DNA of 20,519 nucleotides from a virus. A program made the translations under genes and the position numbers. The stretch is taken from the IMG/VR virus record IMGVR_UViG_3300045910_000106, positions 1 to 20,519 of that record; one strand, given 5' to 3'. Below are positions 1 to 6,839 of the stretch, one piece after another (position 1 is the first letter of the stretch; each line of letters starts with the position of its first letter). The notes below the pieces were generated by a model. The model saw only the letters and a program-made list of their open reading frames with translations, was not told where the DNA came from and searched no databases.

Positions 1-424
1 TTATCAGAAGCCGGGGCTGTTGGTGCGCCTGGCTTATCAAACGGCGCCGGTGCACGTTGGTGCCATGGACGTGGATGTGCCGCTGGATTCGTTCCACAGC
101 GATGGGACGACGACCCTGATCGACCCTGTGGCGGGTATCGGGCTGTGGCGGGAGGCGCGGCGGGTACGCGACGCGCAGGCCGTGCTGGCCAGGGAGCGGT
201 CGCAGGTCGACAAGGTGCTGAAGGCGGTGCTGGGGGACGGGGTGTCCCTTGTGACCACGGATGGCGTGGGCCTGGCCCTGATCACGTTGAGCACCAGGCG
301 GTCGTTGGACCGGGCGGCGCTGATGAGGGCGCTGGGTGTGCCGAACCTGTCCGGGTTCGAGATGGCCCATGAGGTGCGGGCGCTGGACATCGCCGCGTCG
401 ATCCCGATGGACTACCAGCCGTGA
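1..424 (+). CDS. Small early protein of unknown function, 5' end continues from 20296
   Basis: This is the 3' part of a gene cut by the window edge. The frame is open to base 2, and on the circular molecule it joins the segment beginning with GTG at 20296, giving about 158 residues. If the window were truly linear, the first available start would be TTG at 20. The C-terminal part has an amphipathic helix (DAQAVLARERSQVDKVL) followed by a block with STRRSLDRAAL. That block resembles the tail found after YqaJ-type phage exonuclease domains, but no nuclease domain is present, so the resemblance is only suggestive. It overlaps the next gene by GTGA, so the two are probably translationally coupled in an early operon with the ParB-like region. 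Function unknown. Confidence 0.75.
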   Translation, partial: YQKPGLLVRLAYQTAPVHVGAMDVDVPLDSFHSDGTTTLIDPVAGIGLWREARRVRDAQAVLARERSQVDKVLKAVLGDGVSLVTTDGVGLALITLSTRRSLDRAALMRALGVPNLSGFEMAHEVRALDIAASIPMDYQP

Positions 425-642
425 GGCCGAAATGGTGGGTACTGGTGAACGACCCCGACTCCCATGACTTCGTGGCTGAGGGGATGGAAGCTCAGGTGGA
501 TCACCACCGGCGCCAACTGGACCGCTCCCGCGAGTACCTCAGCGAAGCTCAGAGCGACGTTGCCCACTTCACAGCGCAGATCCGCGAATCGGAGCTGGCG
601 ATCGCCCAGATCGAGCATGCCCTCGCCGAGCGCCTGGCATGA
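421..642 (+). CDS. Small coiled-coil protein, function unknown
   Basis: This 73-residue protein starts at GTG 421, which overlaps the previous stop as GTGA. The short N-terminal segment contains WWVLVNDPDSHDF. From about residue 22 to the end it is charged and helical with heptad-like spacing (EAQVDHHRRQLDRSREYL, then ESELAIAQIEHAL), which suggests a coiled coil or a helical hairpin that dimerises. There is no signal peptide or membrane segment. It sits between the split gene and the DUF7352-like gene with 4-base overlaps on both sides, so it is part of the same coupled early operon. I do not recognise a named family. Size and coupling suggest an accessory or regulatory role, but this is inference. 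Confidence 0.7.
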   Translation: MRPKWWVLVNDPDSHDFVAEGMEAQVDHHRRQLDRSREYLSEAQSDVAHFTAQIRESELAIAQIEHALAERLA

Positions 643-917
643 GAACGATCTGGAAGGCGGTGCTGCCGATCCACAACCATGTGCCTCTGGTCTTGCCTGT
701 GGGATCGATTCCGTTGTCGGTGCAGGCACAGAGCGAGCAGCTGTGCCTCTGGTTCATATGCGACAGCGAGTGGCCTCTCGAGGACCGGGTCGTGAAGATC
801 TACGGCTCGGGGCATGATGCGCGGGACCTCGATATCTTCCGCGACCAGTATCTCGGCACCGTGCAGATGCTGAGCGGCACCTTCGTGGTCCACGTGTTTC
901 TCGCGCCGGCGCCATAG
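639..917 (+). CDS. DUF7352-like small phage protein
   Basis: This 92-residue protein starts at ATG 639, overlapping the previous stop as ATGA. Its layout matches a small protein family widespread in tailed phages (I believe DUF7352). An opening strand of the form TIWKAVLP is followed by a central block of the type LSVQAQSEQLCLWFICD, then VVKIYGSGHDARD, and it finishes with YLGTVQMLSGTFVVHVF. The predicted fold is a compact beta-rich domain with no membrane segment. The biochemical role of the family is unknown to me. It is the last gene before the hairpin terminator at 993-1025, so it closes the early transcript. The family match is from memory of the conserved pattern. Confidence 0.8.
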   Translation: MRTIWKAVLPIHNHVPLVLPVGSIPLSVQAQSEQLCLWFICDSEWPLEDRVVKIYGSGHDARDLDIFRDQYLGTVQMLSGTFVVHVFLAPAP

Positions 918-992
918 GATGGGGCTTGTCGATGCGCATCGGCAGCCAAGGTCTTCAACCATTCGGGTTGAGTCAGCTGCTCTCGGCTGATT

Positions 993-1025
993 GAAGGGCT
1001 CAGGGTCTCCCGCCCTGGGCCCTTC
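993..1025 (+). terminator. Strong hairpin terminator of the early operon
   Basis: A 13-bp stem pairs 993-1005 (GAAGGGCTCAGGG) with 1013-1025 (CCCTGGGCCCTTC) through one G-T wobble, with a 7-base loop. It lies 75 bases after the DUF7352-like stop. It has no T run, which is usual for actinobacterial terminators. It separates early genes from the packaging and structural genes. Confidence 0.75.
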
Positions 1026-1056
1026 ACCTTTCCATGCCTCTGCGTGATCGCTGGGT

Positions 1057-1062
1057 TACGTT
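1057..1062 (+). promoter_or_regulatory. Possible -10 element (TACGTT) giving a leaderless transcript
   Basis: TACGTT fits the actinobacterial -10 pattern TAnnnT and ends 8 bases before ATG 1071, the position expected for a leaderless mRNA. No convincing -35 is seen. The same hexamer stands 7 bases before the portal ATG. Confidence 0.3.
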
Positions 1063-1070
1063 GCGCTGGT

Positions 1071-1304
1071 ATGGGCCGGGTGTCGGCTGAGCAGGTGTCC
1101 GCGCTGTGCGACGTGTGGTGGGCGCGGCGGGCGGCCGGCCTGTCCCTGGCACAGGTGCGCGAGCTGCTCGGGGATCCGGCCAGACCGGTCAGCGACTGGC
1201 CGCCCGCGGTGATCCGTGCCCTGGCCGGCGCTATCGCCTCAGGGGCGAAGACCCCGGGTGCGGTGCGGGCATGGCGGCCGCCGTTCACCAGGCCGAAGCC
1301 GTGA
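1071..1304 (+). CDS. Small helical protein at the small-terminase position, function unknown
   Basis: This 77-residue protein starts at ATG 1071; an in-frame GTG at 1044 would add nine residues. I prefer ATG because the TACGTT hexamer just upstream would make a leaderless message and no Shine-Dalgarno is seen. The sequence is helical with a helix-turn-helix-like spacing (VSALCDVWWARRAAGLSLAQ, then VRELLGDPARPVSDWPP) and a second helix, VIRALAGAIASG. It ends in a basic, proline-rich tail. Small terminases are usually encoded just before the large subunit and carry an N-terminal HTH, so this is a candidate TerS or other DNA-binding packaging protein. It is shorter than typical TerS proteins (about 130-180 residues). 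No specific family is recognised. Confidence 0.6.
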   Translation: MGRVSAEQVSALCDVWWARRAAGLSLAQVRELLGDPARPVSDWPPAVIRALAGAIASGAKTPGAVRAWRPPFTRPKP

Positions 1305-1486
1305 CCGCAGACGGGCCCCCTCGGTGCGACTGCGTGAGGGTGACGATCAGGAGCATGGACCTCCAGTGGTGCGAGCCGTCGCTGCTGGATGTGCTCCGGG
1401 GCCCGGCTCCGGTGTGCTGGGCGTGGGGCCTGCCGGGCGGGAGCGGTGATGGCCAGGACAGCGACCGGGCACCGGGCCAGCCGTGA
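1301..1486 (+). CDS. Small cysteine-containing ORF of unknown function
   Basis: This 61-residue ORF starts with GTG 1301, overlapping the previous stop as GTGA, and its 3' end runs 38 bases into the terminase gene in another frame. It contains a PPRCDCVRV segment, two tryptophans (QWCEP and CWAWGLPGG) and a glycine- and aspartate-rich tail. No domain is recognised. The overlaps and phage-style packing support its being real, but codon evidence is weak in such GC-rich DNA, and it may be a spurious frame filling the gap before the HNH-terminase gene. Confidence 0.45.
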   Translation: MTADGPPRCDCVRVTIRSMDLQWCEPSLLDVLRGPAPVCWAWGLPGGSGDGQDSDRAPGQP

Positions 1487-3269
1487 CCAGCGGCGCCGCC
1501 GGCTAGCGATCGGGAGGGCGGCCGGGGAGCCGTGCTGCCGCTGCGGCCGGCCGATCGACTACGACATGGCGTGGGACCCGCGCGCCTACCAGCCGGGGTA
1601 CCCGAGTGTGGACCACCTCGACCCGCCCGGGCTGGGGGGCAGCGAGCTGGCGCCGATGGACCGGCTTGCTCCGGCGCACCTGGACTGCAACAGCAGGGCC
1701 GGCGCCCGGCTGGGCGCGGCGCTGAGGTCCGCGCGCCGCCGCGGCCCGAAGGTGAGCGACCCAACCGCGGAGGTGAGTGACACAAGCGCGGAGGTGAGTG
1801 ACCGGGGGCGCGTTCTTGGGGGCGGCTTGGCAGCCCCGGCTCGCCCCCTTCCACAAAAAAAGGCGGCCGGAACCCGCAGGAATCGGCCGATCCGGCCGAA
1901 GTTCCACCCGCACGGATTCGTGCTGCCCCGGATATGGCCCAAGAAGCTGCCCAGGGGCGATTACTCCATGGGGGACGCGTTCCTGGCCTGGTCGGACGGC
2001 AAGGAGTGCCCAGGGCCGCCTCTGACGCCGTGGGAGCGGCACTGGGCGCGGGAGCTGCTGGTCCGGGTGGACGGCCGGCAGCGGTACACCAGGGCCGTCC
2101 TACGGGTGGCCAGGCAGCAGGGCAAGACGTACGTGGTGCAGCGGGTGCTGCTGTGGCTGCTGGTGCACGGCCACGAGTGGCTCGGCGAGCCGCAGCGCAT
2201 CCTCAACACCCACTTCGACGGCATCCAGGCCGTGGGCCTGATGGAGCCGATGGCCAGGGCCTGCGGGTACGGCGCCAAGGGCCTTCCCGGCCTGAGGTCC
2301 CAGACCTACATGGCGGTATGGCACCCCGGCGGGGAGGAGGACGGCCTCGCCGCGGTGTGGATGGCCCGCGCGATGACCACCAACGCCCTGACCGGCAACC
2401 AGGGCATCACGGTCTCCTTCGTCGACGAGCTGCAGGACGCCAAGCGGCGGCAGGTGCAGGAAGGGCTCGGCGGGTCCATGTCCGGCGCCCGGATCGCGTG
2501 GCGGCTGCGGATCTACGCCGGCACCGGGGAGAAGGAGGACAGCGACCTGCTGCGCGAGCTGCGCAAAGCGATCGGCGACCCGTCGATGTTCTGGTCCGAG
2601 TGGTCCCTGCCTCCCGGCGCGGATCCCGATGACGAGGGCAACTGGCCGTGGGCGTCCCCGGACTGGTCGGACGCTCGCCTGGCCTACCTGCGGGAGGAGA
2701 AGGGCTCGATGCCGCTGGACGAGTTCCAGCGCAACTACCTGCTGCTCGACGGCCACCAGGTGCAGAACCCGGACGCGCTCGTCGCCGCCGACGTCTGGGA
2801 CGCGCTGCGGGCCCCGCAGCCGCAGCAGTGGGCCGCGGCCGCGGTCGAGGCCGGGCCCGGCGCATCCCCCGTCGTAGCCCTCGCAGCCCACGACCAGCAC
2901 ACCGGCGCAGCAGTCGTCTCGGCGCGCCGCGCATCCTCGACCGCGGAAGCGGTCCAGTGGTGCCAGCAGGCCGACGAGCCGCCGATCGTCGGCAAGAGCC
3001 TGCTCGCCGACCCGGCATGGGCGGCGGCGGCCGCGGTGCCGGCCACCGGCAGCGTCCCCGAGGCCTGCGGCCAGCTGCTCGCCCTGATCCGCGACGGAGT
3101 CCTGCGCCACGACGGCGGCGAGCTGCTGGCCGAGCAGGTCACCCGCACCACCGTGGAACACACCGCGGACGGGCTGCGCATCACCTCCAGGGGCCGCGTC
3201 GACGCCATCAAAGCCGCGGTCCGCGCCGTCCACGCCGCCCGACAGTCGCAGGACTGGTTCAGCTACTGA
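1449..3269 (+). CDS. Terminase large subunit with fused N-terminal HNH endonuclease
   Basis: This 606-residue protein starts at ATG 1449, five bases after a GGGAG Shine-Dalgarno. Residues 29-90 form an HNH nuclease: zinc cysteines C29 and C32, the DH pair at 55-56, and the H77-x2-C80-N81 end. Residues 101-121 are three 7-residue repeats starting VSD. The large terminase follows from about residue 150. Its Walker A is ARQQGKT (221-227, K226) and its Walker B is TVSFVDE (D326, E327). A C-terminal RNase H-like nuclease probably spans 470-600, where D482, D521 and D585 are candidate metal ligands but the classic first Asp is not clear. TerL pumps DNA into proheads, and HNH proteins assist cos cleavage in HK97-type phages; they are normally separate genes. 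The codons for Q136-K137-K138 contain the slippery heptamer A AAA AAG. Confidence 0.92.
   Translation: MARTATGHRASRDQRRRRLAIGRAAGEPCCRCGRPIDYDMAWDPRAYQPGYPSVDHLDPPGLGGSELAPMDRLAPAHLDCNSRAGARLGAALRSARRRGPKVSDPTAEVSDTSAEVSDRGRVLGGGLAAPARPLPQKKAAGTRRNRPIRPKFHPHGFVLPRIWPKKLPRGDYSMGDAFLAWSDGKECPGPPLTPWERHWARELLVRVDGRQRYTRAVLRVARQQGKTYVVQRVLLWLLVHGHEWLGEPQRILNTHFDGIQAVGLMEPMARACGYGAKGLPGLRSQTYMAVWHPGGEEDGLAAVWMARAMTTNALTGNQGITVSFVDELQDAKRRQVQEGLGGSMSGARIAWRLRIYAGTGEKEDSDLLRELRKAIGDPSMFWSEWSLPPGADPDDEGNWPWASPDWSDARLAYLREEKGSMPLDEFQRNYLLLDGHQVQNPDALVAADVWDALRAPQPQQWAAAAVEAGPGASPVVALAAHDQHTGAAVVSARRASSTAEAVQWCQQADEPPIVGKSLLADPAWAAAAAVPATGSVPEACGQLLALIRDGVLRHDGGELLAEQVTRTTVEHTADGLRITSRGRVDAIKAAVRAVHAARQSQDWFSY
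1756..1806 (+). repeat. Tandem 21-bp repeats in the HNH-terminase linker
   Basis: Three copies of a 21-bp unit with the core GGTGAGYGAC lie here, the third incomplete. They are in frame and encode three heptads beginning VSD. The second and third copies contain GGAGGTGA, a near-perfect Shine-Dalgarno sequence, so the repeats could either be only a flexible protein linker or help an internal start produce a terminase without the HNH part. Confidence 0.6.
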
Positions 3270-3320
3270 CCCCACAGAACCGGGGTGGTCCGGAACGGTG
3301 CCACCTGACAGAACCCGCTC

Positions 3321-3326
3321 TACGTT
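3321..3326 (+). promoter_or_regulatory. Possible -10 element before the portal gene
   Basis: TACGTT ends 7 bases before portal ATG 3334, which would give a leaderless or near-leaderless message. It sits in the 64-base gap after the terminase stop. A CTGA tetramer 16 bases upstream is also seen 16 bases upstream of the TACGTT at 5091, but a standard -35 is absent. Confidence 0.3.
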
Positions 3327-3333
3327 GGGCGGG

Positions 3334-4539
3334 ATGGCAGTCCGACCGGACACCTACCGACGACTGTCGGCAAGCCGCGGCCCGCATCTGCGCCGCCCCA
3401 CCAGGTCAGGCCGCAATCAGGCGCTGCAGCTGCTGCTCGCCGGCGATTCCCTGCCGCCCCAGAAGCCCCGCGCCACCCGCGACGAGGCGGTCGAGTACCC
3501 GCCGTACGAGCGGTGCGTCGACCTGGTCGCAGGGAGCCTGGCGAACATCGACATCCGGGCCGGGCGCGACGACCCCGAGCTGAACGTGTGGATGCGGTTC
3601 AAGGAGCAGGACCAGCCCCGGTTCCTGCTGGCGCCGGACCCCGAGTCCGATGCCTGGCAATGGCGGTACTCCTGCGTCCGGGACCTGGTCGAGTACGGCA
3701 ACAACATCGCCCTGCTCGGGGACATCGACCACCGCACCGGCCGGGCCGCCTGGTGCCTGCCGCTGCCGCCGGAGCACCTGGGGATCGTGGAGTACGGCGA
3801 CGGCGCCTGGGACTACGTGTACGGCGGGATGGTGCTGGACCGCGGCTCCGTCCTGCACATCAAGCGCGGCGGCCTGTCCGGGGAGCTGCTCGGCCGCGGC
3901 GCAAGCGACCAGTTCGCCCGGTCCCTGCGGATCGCGCTGACCGCAGAAGAATGGGCGGGCCGCTACCTGGAGGGCGGCGGCGTCCCCCCGGCGATCATCC
4001 AGACACAGGCCAACATCGGGCCCGCGAAGGCCGCAGCGTTCAAGAACGATTGGCGCAGGATGCTGGACAGCGGCGAAGCGCTCCTGCTGCCCGCCAACGC
4101 GACGGTCACGCCCCTGGTCTCCGACGCGCAGCGGCAGCAGCTGATCGAGGCCCGGCAGTGGAACGCGCACCTGGCCTGCCAGATGGTCGGGGTGCCCACC
4201 TACAAGCTCGGGCTCGAAGGCCCATCCATGACCTACCAGAACGTCGAGCAGGCCGGGATCGACTGGCGCATCGACACCCTCGACCGCTACGGCCAGCCCA
4301 TCGCGAACGCGATCAACAAGTACCTGATGCCCAACGGCACCACCTGCAGATGGATGTGGGCACAGGTGGAGCGCACCGACGCGCAGACCCAGGCCACGGT
4401 CACCGGGACGCTGTACAGCTCCGGGGTGATCGAGCGGGACGAGGCCAGGGCACGCATCGGCTACGCGCCGGCGGCGAAGACCATCGAGGAGGGCGGCACC
4501 CCGCAGGGCGTCCCCGAGCCGGGTCCGCAGGAGGTGTGA
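3334..4539 (+). CDS. Portal protein, HK97 family
   Basis: This 401-residue protein forms the dodecameric ring at the capsid vertex through which the terminase pumps DNA and to which the tail attaches. Typical portal features are visible: an N-terminal region with a conserved PPYERCVDLVAGSLANIDI helix, the wing region with YGNNIALL, a clip/stem-like EWAGRYLEGGGVPPAII segment, and the conserved stretch QMVGVPTYKLGL...SMTYQNVEQ, followed by a C-terminal crown helix. The length is normal for compact HK97-type portals. I chose ATG 3334 because it lies just downstream of TACGTT. GTG 3298 is an in-frame alternative that would add 12 residues with no visible ribosome site. The prohead protease follows immediately after an AGGAGG sequence at the end of this gene. 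Confidence 0.93.
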   Translation: MAVRPDTYRRLSASRGPHLRRPTRSGRNQALQLLLAGDSLPPQKPRATRDEAVEYPPYERCVDLVAGSLANIDIRAGRDDPELNVWMRFKEQDQPRFLLAPDPESDAWQWRYSCVRDLVEYGNNIALLGDIDHRTGRAAWCLPLPPEHLGIVEYGDGAWDYVYGGMVLDRGSVLHIKRGGLSGELLGRGASDQFARSLRIALTAEEWAGRYLEGGGVPPAIIQTQANIGPAKAAAFKNDWRRMLDSGEALLLPANATVTPLVSDAQRQQLIEARQWNAHLACQMVGVPTYKLGLEGPSMTYQNVEQAGIDWRIDTLDRYGQPIANAINKYLMPNGTTCRWMWAQVERTDAQTQATVTGTLYSSGVIERDEARARIGYAPAAKTIEEGGTPQGVPEPGPQEV

Positions 4540-4540
4540 C

Positions 4541-5104
4541 ATGGACATGATCGAACGCGCGTTCGCGGTCGACGACGTCGCCGTCAAGGAGCGGATCGTG
4601 GTGCTCCGCGCCGTCCCCTACAACCGCCCCTCCTGGGTGAGGGACAAGCTGCCCGGCGGCGGCTACGGGAAGCCGTACCGCGAGTCGTGGGAGAAGGGCG
4701 TGTTCCGCAACGACGTGAAGGCCCCGAACCGGGTGAAGCTGATCGTCGGCACCCACCAGCAGAGGCACGACCGCAACCCCGCCGCCGACGTCGGCCACGG
4801 CATCGAGCTCGTCGAGCGCGACGACGGGCTGATCAGCAGCCTCAAGGTGACCGCCTCCATGTTCGGCGACCACCTGCTGGCGAAGCTGGACGACGGCGAG
4901 TGGCAGGGGGTGTCCGTGGGCACCGTCCCGCTGCGCTCCCGCACCGACCCCGACGGCACCGTGGTACGCACCCTGGCGCACCTCGATCACATCCTGCTCA
5001 CCGACGACCCGCAGATCCCCGGCGCCCAGGTCCTCGGGGTCCGCGACGACCCGTCGTCCCGGCTGGCTGGCTGGCTGAAGAAATACCCCCTACGTTCGGC
5101 CTGA
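4541..5104 (+). CDS. HK97-type prohead maturation protease
   Basis: This 187-residue protein starts at ATG 4541 with an AGGAGG site at 4529-4534. It belongs to the S78/HK97 prohead protease group, which cleaves scaffold (delta) domains of the capsid protein inside the prohead and then itself. The N-terminal domain carries the AVPYNRPSWV strand and the ESWEKGVF segment. The likely catalytic histidine is in VGTHQQRHDR (H72 or H76) and the serine is in WQGVSVGTVP (S125). The beta strand HLDHILLTDDPQIPGAQV is typical of the family. Order portal-protease-capsid is the standard HK97 arrangement. The capsid protein next door has a coiled N-terminal region suitable as the cleaved delta domain. Confidence 0.92.
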   Translation: MDMIERAFAVDDVAVKERIVVLRAVPYNRPSWVRDKLPGGGYGKPYRESWEKGVFRNDVKAPNRVKLIVGTHQQRHDRNPAADVGHGIELVERDDGLISSLKVTASMFGDHLLAKLDDGEWQGVSVGTVPLRSRTDPDGTVVRTLAHLDHILLTDDPQIPGAQVLGVRDDPSSRLAGWLKKYPLRSA

Positions 5105-5234
5105 GAAGCCGCACCCCGCGGCCCACCGGAAGCAAGCGGCACCCCGCGCAGTCCGAAGCGGCACCCCGCACCGGTGCAGGGCCCACGCGACACCCGGCAG
5201 ACAACCCACCCATGTCTGCAAACGGGAGCGCATC
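5105..5234 (+). promoter_or_regulatory. Leader of the major capsid gene with three direct repeats
   Basis: This 130-base gap is the largest within the structural genes. It contains three near-identical copies of AAGCSGCACCCCGC (5106-5119, 5134-5147, 5156-5169) spaced 28 and 22 bases apart. TACGTT at 5091-5096, inside the end of the protease gene, could be a -10 element for a capsid transcript starting at about 5103. GGGAG at 5224-5228 is the capsid ribosome site. The repeats may bind a protein or stabilise the capsid mRNA; that is inference. Confidence 0.5.
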
Positions 5235-6494
5235 ATGCCCACCTACCTCGAACGGCTCCAGGAGGAGTTCGACCAGATCACCGCCGGCATCGAGGCGACC
5301 CTCGAAGGCGCGGCCGAGGCCAACCGCGACCTCACCGACGACGAGCAGGGCAGCATCGACCGCGACGACACCCGCCGCGGCGAGCTGGAAGCCGCGATCA
5401 AGCACTACACCGAGGTCGAGCAGCGCCGCGAGCGCGTCGACAAGCTCCGCGGCAGCATCCCCGCGGCCCGCCGGGTCGAGCGGGACGGCGGCGGCGCACA
5501 GCCCGACATGTCCGCCGACGTCAAGGCCGCCCTCGAGGGGCTGAAGATCCTCGGCGCCACGCCCGGCGCGTACGCCTACCACCAGCGCAGGGCACAGGTG
5601 GAGCGCTCCCGCGAATCCATCGAATGGATGGAGCGCGTGGACGGCCTGGTCGAGCGGGCCACCGCACACCAGACCACCACCGACAACCCGGGCATCATCC
5701 CCCGGCCGATCGTCGAACCGGTCGTGGACCTGCTGAAGGGCACCCGCCGCACCGTCGACTCCTTCGGGACGAAGGCCGCGCCCGCGGGCGGCTTCGACCG
5801 GCCCCACGTGACCCAGCACGTCGCGGTCGGCAAGCAGGCGACGGAGAAGACCGAGACCGCCAGCCAGAAGATGGTCATCGGCAAGATCCCGGTCGCGCTG
5901 GAGACGTTCGCCGGGCATGTGAACCTGTCCAAGCAGGACGTCCGATGGACCAGCCCCGCCCTGCTGAACATCATCTACGAGGACTTCCTGAAGGTGTACC
6001 GCAAGGTCACCAACGCCGCCGCCGCGGCCGACCTGGCCGCCGGCGCCACCGTGACCGTCATCGGCGACGTGACCACCATCGCCGGGTTCGACGCGTGGCT
6101 GGCGGCCGCCGACGCCGCGATCCTCACCGCCGCCGACCAGTCCCCGGACCACCTGTGGATGTCCCTGGACATGCGCACGTCCCTGGCACAGCTGCGCACC
6201 CCGCTCGGCGGCAAGGCGTACAACCTGCCCATCGTCGGGGAGGGCGGCGACGTGGAGGGCCTGATCCCCGTAGTCGACCCCGCCCTTCCCGCCGGGACCC
6301 TGATCGCCGGGATCGCCGAGTACGGCGAGGTGTGGGAGGACCTCGAAGGGTTCCTCACCGTCGAGGAGCCCAACGTCCTGGGCCAGCTCGTCGGATACGC
6401 CGGCTACCTCGACACCGTCGTCACCGACGCCGGCGCGTTCGCCAAGCACGACGACGGCGTACCGCTGGCAGCCACGGCCACCAGGCGCAAGTAG
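5235..6494 (+). CDS. Major capsid protein, HK97 fold
   Basis: This 419-residue protein starts at ATG 5235 with GGGAG six bases upstream. Residues about 1-80 are strongly helical and charged (LERLQEEFDQITAGIEATLEG and on), typical of the delta scaffolding domain removed by the prohead protease. From about residue 135 the HK97 fold begins, with PGIIPRPIVEPVVDLL leading into the N-arm and E-loop region, the spine-helix region around FAGHVNLSKQDV and LLNIIYEDFLKVY, an A-domain including AILTAADQSPDHLWMS, and the P-domain-type ending LVGYAGYLDTVV. It forms the icosahedral shell. Its leader region is unusually long and repeat-bearing, consistent with independent high-level expression. Cleavage may fall near residues 90-110, but the site cannot be read exactly. 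Confidence 0.93.
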   Translation: MPTYLERLQEEFDQITAGIEATLEGAAEANRDLTDDEQGSIDRDDTRRGELEAAIKHYTEVEQRRERVDKLRGSIPAARRVERDGGGAQPDMSADVKAALEGLKILGATPGAYAYHQRRAQVERSRESIEWMERVDGLVERATAHQTTTDNPGIIPRPIVEPVVDLLKGTRRTVDSFGTKAAPAGGFDRPHVTQHVAVGKQATEKTETASQKMVIGKIPVALETFAGHVNLSKQDVRWTSPALLNIIYEDFLKVYRKVTNAAAAADLAAGATVTVIGDVTTIAGFDAWLAAADAAILTAADQSPDHLWMSLDMRTSLAQLRTPLGGKAYNLPIVGEGGDVEGLIPVVDPALPAGTLIAGIAEYGEVWEDLEGFLTVEEPNVLGQLVGYAGYLDTVVTDAGAFAKHDDGVPLAATATRRK

Positions 6495-6502
6495 GCCCGG
6501 CG

Positions 6503-6838
6503 ATGGCCGTCGCGATCACAGCGGAGGACATCAAGGGCGCGATCGGCGTGGGCTTCGCGTCCGCCGCCGACCGGGCCTGGGCCGACCTGTGCGCGGCGGC
6601 CACCAACGCCTACGTCAACGATCTGCCCATCGCCGGACTCGCCGAGAAGACGGCGATGGCGCAGCTCGGCGCCACCATGCTCGCCACCGACTGCTACAAC
6701 CGGCGGCCCGGCGGGCAGATCGCCCCCGACTTCCAGACCGCCGAGTCCCTGGTCGTCTCCTCCCCGAACGGGGCCCTGTGGCCGGTCATCTCCCGGCTGC
6801 TGGAGATCGGCGCCAACGAGCCGCTGTGGGCGGCCTGA
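6503..6838 (+). CDS. Head-tail connector/adaptor protein
   Basis: This 111-residue protein begins at ATG 6503, eight bases after the capsid stop, with no strong Shine-Dalgarno. It is mostly helical: an opening ITAEDIKGAIGV, a helix DRAWADLCAAATNAYVND, and another, EKTAMAQLGATMLATDCYN. The pattern of helices and the ending PVISRLLEIGA resemble the gp6/gp15-type adaptor rings that dock under the portal. Position right after the capsid gene is where this protein is expected. Identification therefore rests on gene order plus secondary structure, not on diagnostic residues. The next gene starts two bases after its stop. Confidence 0.75.
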   Translation: MAVAITAEDIKGAIGVGFASAADRAWADLCAAATNAYVNDLPIAGLAEKTAMAQLGATMLATDCYNRRPGGQIAPDFQTAESLVVSSPNGALWPVISRLLEIGANEPLWAA

Positions 6839-6839
6839 C

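Larger units (their letters stand above)
918..1070. other. Structured intergenic region with four inverted repeats; possible cos or regulatory site
   Basis: This non-coding stretch between the early operon and the packaging genes holds a series of dyads: a 12-bp perfect palindrome (CGATGCGCATCG, 930-941), a 6-bp stem (955-960 with 966-971), a 5-bp stem (973-977 with 986-990) and the long terminator stem (993-1005 with 1013-1025). It lies immediately upstream of the packaging genes. That is where cos sites commonly sit in HK97-like phages with HNH nucleases beside the terminase. No cohesive end can be identified from sequence alone, so the cos idea is inference. Confidence 0.4.

Noticed and set aside
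930-1005. Degenerate tRNA in the hairpin-rich intergenic region
   Set aside because: The stems do not make a cloverleaf and there is no TTCGA-type T-loop.
1934-2632. -1 frame product after the A AAA AAG site
   Set aside because: The frame is open for about 230 codons but is arginine- and glycine-rich without recognisable features; it is kept only as a possible result of slippage, not as a gene.
2100-3353. Long open frame on the minus strand opposite the terminase
   Set aside because: It is a GC-rich mirror of the terminase gene; the protein is low-complexity in G, V, A and R with no domain, and the opposite strand has clear terminase motifs.
4998-6449. Long open frame on the minus strand opposite the capsid gene
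   Set aside because: Its composition is typical of an antisense GC frame and it lies opposite a well-supported HK97 capsid protein.
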